Position numbers and translations under genes: made by a program. A model generated the notes under the pieces. It saw only the letters and a program-made list of their open reading frames with translations. It was not told where the DNA came from and searched no databases. From Melieria omissa (taxonomy: Eukaryota > Arthropoda > Insecta > Diptera > Ulidiidae): 64,000 nucleotides of DNA. Below, piece after piece: positions 59,011 to 64,000 of the stretch; the first letter of the stretch is position 1; each line of letters begins with the position of its first letter. The stretch covers positions 9,963,532-10,027,531 of the forward strand of contig OZ020268.1 in NCBI GenBank assembly GCA_963971225.1, written 5' to 3'.

Positions 59011-60054
59011 TGTCTTTAGAAAGTCCTTAGAACTCCAAAGCCTTTAGTCTAATTTTACTCCATAAAATCTACATAACGAGTTCAGAAGATTTAAACAAGA
59101 ACATGCAACATAAATACCACCAATTAATAATTGTTGTTTCTCATATTTATTTCCTTTTCGTACTTTTCAACTAAGCACAAAAAATAATCCCAATGACTGA
59201 AAGTTATGGAGGCCTTTGACTTTCCGGCCTATAGTCACATCACAAAATATCACATTACACATCATATCAAATCACAGGTTCACATGTTTGAGAGACAACA
59301 AGTTTAGAAGTGAAATCATATTCTACAAACTGGGGCTCTCACTAAGCCTAACTCGACTGTTGCAATCATTCTTCAGTCATTCAGTCATACTGCAGACATC
59401 GAAGCAGTTTTTAGAAGCTACATTGAACCTTGTCGCGGAAAAACGCCGCTAGACACCGTAACACCAACTCGCAGATCCACCATTTTTTGTGTATATTTGA
59501 CCACAAGTATATTGCAAGCAACTGTGAGGTGGATGAACTTTTGGGATTGGGAACATCAGTCCCAAACTCCCGAAGGATTATCACCCCTCCTTGAAGACAC
59601 CAACAGACGCTGGGTAGAAGAACTCACCTGCAATGACGCCGGAAAAACCTAAACAAAAATAAACAGGGAGCAATGGGCAGCTACTAAACTTATGTCGGTA
59701 ATTTGGTTAAGTGGTTGTTACGCACTTGAAGGGCATTTTAAGAGATCAAACTAAATCCAAAAATCAATGTGTTTGTTGCAAGAATTGAGGGTGGGAAATA
59801 TTCTTTCAATTTGAATATGTTCTATTGGGCTCCGGAGTTGTATACGACACGTAATGAAATCAAGGCCGAAATTATGCACTGATCTAAAGTACAAAAGCCC
59901 CAAAATTGAAATCCAGCATAATGATGGACAATTTGAAAACCTAAAAATAAAAATAAAAATTCTAAAAATGGAAAAATGAGAAGAATAAATAGCCGTATGG
60001 TCTCAGAAATGCGTTCTTGGATGGAATATACACGTATGGCTCCTCTCGTCCAGC
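59011..60054. other. Unique DNA, no gene seen
   Basis: Short frames on both strands; none recognisable. Confidence 0.5.
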
Positions 60055-60135
60055 CGGTACTGTGGCAACACAACGGGTCTTTACTGGCCTATGTGAGCAT
60101 CATAAGATGCCACCCGAACCTAACCTAGCCCCACC
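60055..60135 (+). mobile_element. LINE/SINE-type 3' tail fragment
   Basis: acaacgggtctttactggcc, tatgtgagcatcataagatg, ccacccgaacctaacctagc follows the tail pattern of the SINE (caatgggcctttcaggcc ... ccaccgcaacctaacctaac). A diverged third tail type. Confidence 0.5.
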
Positions 60136-60882
60136 TAAATACCATAGGAGGATATAGACTTTTACAATAAATTCTTAATTTATCAAAAGACAGTACAAGG
60201 TGGCGCAAAGTTTTCTCCCAGTGTTCCTAGGCTCTAATTTTTTTTTAATGAATAGCAAAGAAAAATGTATTTTTGCCACCATTTGCAAACATTATACAAT
60301 CTGCCTAAAACGTTGTATTTGGAGCACTCAATCATCGATTCCTCAATCTAATTTAAATTCGAAAGTCGCACTGGCATGAGTCAACCTTTCGTTACGTTGC
60401 CAATGTCCTCTAAAACCTCTAAGCAAATGTCATATTTGTAGTTTAAGTGGCTTGGACTCGACGCTGAGGAATCAGTGAGTCAACGCAAAAAGTTTTCCTA
60501 TATATACTTACATATTTTTATAGTAGACTACAATATTTACACAGCCACTTCCCACTTTTCACTTTTAGCGCTGCCACTGTGGGCCAAAAGACTTCATTAT
60601 TGCACCATCAAGTTTCATTTCAAGCTAAAGTTTGCAGGACAAAAGAAAATCACATTATTTCAACTTTACGAAAAGCCAATTTTTTGTTTTAAAAAAAAAG
60701 TTCAACTTTATTGGCCAACTTTGAGTGCCTACAAAAATGGTTTTTTAACTGATGCCTCGGGCAGCTTAAAATTAATCTAAAGCACAAAGTGAAATCCACT
60801 AAGGGTGGACATGTCAAAGCAAATAACCACACACACTTACACACACACACACACATATATTATTAATAAATAAAAAAAACAC
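60136..60882. other. Unique DNA, no gene seen
   Basis: Holds one plus-strand frame (60475-60780) without motif and an (AC)n run at 60841-60855. Confidence 0.5.
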
Positions 60883-60888
60883 TTTATT
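60883..60888 (-). terminator. Poly(A) signal AATAAA for the Cys-rich gene
   Basis: tttatt on the plus strand is AATAAA on the minus strand, about 80 bases past the stop codon at 60969, a sensible distance for a short 3'UTR. Confidence 0.6.
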
Positions 60889-60968
60889 TATGCATTAAAA
60901 CTTTTTTGCTTCCGGTGATTTTGCAATTGTTTCGGTGTTGTGCTGTCCACAGTCATCAGTCGGACGGC

Positions 60969-61584
60969 TCAATAGGGATTATTGCAGCAGCAGTTTTTGA
61001 TTAGCGAATGCTCGTAACAGGATTTGGCGTAGAGCAGCGCGCAGTCGTAGTAGAAGCACTGCGGCGGCTTCAGCTGCCCCACTGCAAACAGATTAAATGA
61101 CACGAAAAGGTATTAAATCGCAGTCGCGCTTTGATGTTCAGCCGAGTGGAATTGCATTAAATCACAGCGACGTGTCGCATTTTAAATAAACAACACCAGC
61201 CGACAATCAATGCAATCCGCTCAATTATGTGACGAACCAAAACATTTAAGCGGGATTACCTGGAAAATCACAGCAGCAGGAATCGTGGACGACTTTGTGC
61301 GAGCAGTAACTGTAGACCGAGGCGTCGCAGAGCGGACAGCCGCCGTAGCCGGCGTGCTGGCGCGGTTTGGAGCCGGGTGCGTCTTTGGCGGGCGCCTTCT
61401 GCTGACTTGCATCTGTGCGAATGGAAAATATTGGCTGACTTCAATTACGAAAAATGCCATGTCACATACCCAGCGCGTTGTTGTTGTGCTCCGTTACCGG
61501 CACCCGAATAGCGTCGAGCGGAGTCAGCCAGTGCAGCAGCCAAAGCAGCGCCAAAGCATTACAGATGCTGCGCATGGAAGCCAT
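60969..61584 (-). CDS. Secreted 126-residue cysteine-rich protein, three exons
   Basis: Exon 1 is 61584-61470 (ATG to phase-1 donor GTATGTG), exon 2 61412-61260 (acceptor cgcacag, donor GTAATC), exon 3 61081-60969 (acceptor tttgcag, stop TGA). Introns are 57 and 178 bases. Joined length is 381 bases with no stop, and both junctions keep phase. Residues 1-25 form a signal peptide (basic start, hydrophobic ALALLWLLHWL core, likely cut after PLDA). Residues 26-62 are polar. Twelve cysteines follow: 64, 67, 75, 84-86, 98, 103, 111, 120-122. They form two modules, C-x2-C-x7-C-x8-CCC and C-x4-C-x7-C-x8-CCC, encoded by exons 2 and 3 respectively; the protein ends CCCNNPY. No membrane segment is present after the signal. 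An extracellular disulfide-rich peptide or small signalling/defence protein is plausible, but I do not recognise the family and assign no function. Confidence 0.88.
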
Positions 61585-62769
61585 TTGCGTGTGCGCGTCT
61601 CCGAGCCCGAGTCACGTCTGCAACGCCGAAAACTCGCGCTGACCGCACGAGCCAACTAGTTTGTCGATCTGGCGTTCAGATTGCATGGTCGACATTTCAC
61701 ATTGTTTGATCGTTTCAACGGTCGCAATCGAACTGAAACTGAAGCAGCAGCAGAAGCTGAAAGCGCTGTGGGTTTGTTTGTCTTCGATCGTTTTGTTGTT
61801 TCCATTGCTTTCGCAGCGTTTCGCCGTCTTCGCTTGTTGGCCGTTTGTCTGGGCGCGCACTTTTGTGTAACAGTTTTCGGGCATTGCTTTCTTCCTCTTC
61901 TGCCTCAACATTACTCACAGCCCACGACACAGCGCCGAAATGTCACACCTTGCGGCAGTTTCCACTTGGCGGCTCTGTTGCGTCTCGCATTCGACATTGA
62001 TGTCGAAAATGAAAGCGAAGCTGTTGTCGCACTGTGTGGCAGCTGTCGACTGTCGCTGCCGCTGCATACGAAACAGGCCACACGCTAATGAGCCCATTTC
62101 TACGCCGCTTTCGACGCTAATGAGTGGACGCTGACGCTGCCCAGCATCCAGCAACGAAAGCGTCAAATTATTAATGGAATCGCCAAGGTGTGGGCGTTTT
62201 TTCCATTAGGCCATCAAATTATGACTGATTTCATTGCTGCTGTTCGCTTCGGTGTTGTTGCAGTCAATTGAAATGTTTACCCATTAGTTGCATAATTTTT
62301 AACTTCTTTGGGAATCGTTGCCATGTTCCAATTACTCGAAATAATCCAGTTTCTATTAACCCTGTCACTTAGGACCAAAATTGAAATTTTCTAATGATTT
62401 CTGTGGAAAACATAGAATCGAGAGAACTCATTCTTGAAATGTGCCAAATATGAACGAAATAATTTTCTTGTATTGTTTCGTAAGGAGCACAATTTTGGCT
62501 CTTGAGTTCCTTCTTCTTCTTCTTCTTCTTAGCATATAGTCCTGGATGGACCACTCTTCAGTTCCTTAGTTTTCTCAATTTGAAACCTGGCGAGTTCACT
62601 TGATTTGAAGAGAACAGAGATCATATGTTGGGTTGGATTATAAAGATCATATTATATACATCATAGATAACATAGATCTTGAGTCTTACTCAAGATAAGG
62701 CCCGATAGAGCTCCTCGCCTATTCAGCTACAATTGAACAAAGTTGACCTTATGAAAATAATATTTTACA
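61585..62769. other. Upstream region of the Cys-rich gene
   Basis: GC-richer unique DNA to about 62170, presumably 5'UTR, promoter and enhancer sequence of the minus-strand gene. No TATA box is evident near the start codon; a tcagcgcgag at the gene's 5' side could serve as an initiator. Plus-strand frames here (61661-62134) overlap open minus-strand frames and show no domain. 62350-62769 is AT-rich with a (TTC)n at 62509-62530. Confidence 0.4.
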
Positions 62770-63870
62770 TATGTCTGGTCTCAGACCACTGTTGAGGCAA
62801 CAAAGACTTTCTTGAGGGTTTAAACTATCTGAAGATGACTTTCTCTGAAGATTTAAATATTAAATAGTACAGAGTTTTTTCAACAGAAACATGACCTTGA
62901 AAATGTTTAACCACGTCTTTAACCACTTTGAGGCACGAAAGACCTTCTCGAAGATTTGAATTGAAGCTTGACTCTTTACAAAAACTACAACAGTTCACTG
63001 AACTGCTTCAACAGAAACATTGCTTTAGAAATACTTGAAACTATTTGACCACTTTTGAGATAGGTTGTAGATTCGAATTGTAGCCTAACTATCTATGAAG
63101 ACTCACACAGTGCATTGAGTTCCTTTAACGGAGATGTGATCCTGAAAATGTGTGGATCTTTTTAACCACTTTTGAGGCAACAAAGACCTTTTTTTAGGGG
63201 TTAAATTGTAGCCTAACACTCTCTGAAGACATGAACAGTTCATTGAGTTGCTTAACAGAGACTTGACTTTGAAAATTTTTTATCTTTTTAACCAATTTTG
63301 AGGCAGCAAGGACTTTTTTTAGGGTTTGAATTGTAGCCTAACTCTTTATGAAGACATATGAACAGTTCATTTAGTTGCTTAAACAGAAGCATGGCCTTGA
63401 AAATATCCGGATGTCTTAGACCATACAGTAAAGCCTTCGTGAAGTCTCTCAATGAAGATTCAAACAGATCAAACAGCAAAGACTTTTTTGAGGATTTGAA
63501 TTGTGGCCTAACTCTCTATGAGGATTCAAAGATATCATTGAGTTAATTTAACAGAAGAAAACTTTGAACATGTCTGGATGTCTTAGACCATTTTTGAGGC
63601 AGCACAAACCTTCTTGAATGTTTGAATTGTAACCTAACTCTCTATGCAGACACGAGCAGTTCATTGAGCTATTTTAACAGAAACTTTACCTTGAAAGTGT
63701 TTGGATCTCTTAGACCACTTTTCAGACAGCACAAGCCGTCTAAAATTTTGAATTGCAAGCTGATTCTCTGTAAAAACTCGAAGAGTTAACTGAGTTCCTA
63801 TAACAAAGGCATAATTCCTGGACAGCTTTGATCTCTTTTGAGGCATCAAAGAACTTATTGAGGATTGAAA
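62770..63870. repeat. Tandem array, ~123-bp unit, about nine copies
   Basis: Marker ttttgaggcaacaaagacc recurs near 62792, 62928, 63054, 63172, 63296, 63470, 63592, 63718 and 63837. Each unit continues ttcttgagg.tttgaattgt, agcctaactctctatgaaga, acagttcattgagttgctta, acagaaac...cttgaaaatg. Divergence between units is moderate and one spacing is enlarged (63296-63470). Confidence 0.88.
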
Positions 63871-63881
63871 TTGTAGTGTGT

Positions 63882-64000
63882 GGCGGATTCAGGGGGGATT
63901 GGAGGTTGAACCCGCCCCCCCCCCCGAAATATTAGGATCGACTTCAAAACTACACACAAATTAAAAGGCATTTTTTGGCATTTTATGAATATTAAAGAAT
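63882..64000 (+). mobile_element. Family E terminal fragment, runs off the window
   Basis: gtgtggcggattcagggggg, a C-rich run, ccgaaatattaggatcgact and aaaactacacacaaattaaa match the inverse of 21775-21877. The element continues past the window end. Confidence 0.55.

Noticed and set aside
62357..62460. A piggyBac-like left end (ttaaccctgtcact)
   Set aside because: The end departs from CCCTTT and no right end was found.
1..64000. CRISPR arrays, bacterial operons or rRNA genes
   Set aside because: Composition, introns and transposons are those of an insect nuclear genome; no repeat-spacer pattern or rRNA sequence was seen.

Overview
The window looks like intergenic and intronic DNA from a higher dipteran, most likely a tephritid-like fly. 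The evidence is CA/TG- and CAACAA-rich unique DNA, tiny GT-AG introns, irritans-type mariner, hAT, piggyBac-like and Harbinger-like elements, a Ty3/gypsy element with a fly-type gag-pol, and the C-terminal exon of what looks like a dpr-family immunoglobulin gene. Species cannot be fixed from the sequence alone.

Only two host genes can be supported. On the left, about 5.5 kb of intron (holding 331 perfect copies of the hexamer ACAGAT) leads into a terminal coding exon at 5480-5781 (+). It reads G-EHPAAM, then a hydrophobic segment, then a basic tail, and resembles the end of a Dpr cell-surface protein. It is followed by a long AT-rich region that may be a 3'UTR reaching about 10.3 kb. On the right, a complete three-exon gene lies on the minus strand at 60969-61584. 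It encodes a 126-residue secreted protein with 12 cysteines arranged as two copies of one module, C-x(2/4)-C-x7-C-x8-CCC. No single ORF reveals it; it appears only when the exons are joined, and I do not recognise the family.

The roughly 50 kb between them is mostly repeats and mobile elements embedded in unique DNA. In order: a hAT MITE (10.5-11.1 kb); LINE 3' fragments (11.5, 21.3, 25.2, 56.3 and 58.8 kb); four copies of a tRNA-Met-derived SINE (11.7, 17.0, 20.1 and 55.0 kb); a Harbinger-like element with a Myb/SANT-like remnant (29.9-30.7 kb); piggyBac-like TTAA elements (27.4, 30.8, 37.1, 44.7 and 54.5 kb); a hAT element carrying a transposase tail (36.9-38.0 kb); a young, apparently intact Ty3/gypsy retrotransposon (38.5-43.2 kb); a mariner relic nested in a piggyBac-like element nested in another repeat (44.7-46.1 kb); and a 440-bp MITE (49.8-50.3 kb). 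Exact target-site duplications define most of these.

At least eight unrelated arrays of decayed tandem repeats with units of about 90-270 bp, many near 120 bp, are scattered through the window. The SINE and LINE fragments share a 3' tail ending in CCTAA repeats, which suggests the SINE borrows the LINE's retrotransposition machinery. The remaining stretches hold no gene I can support.
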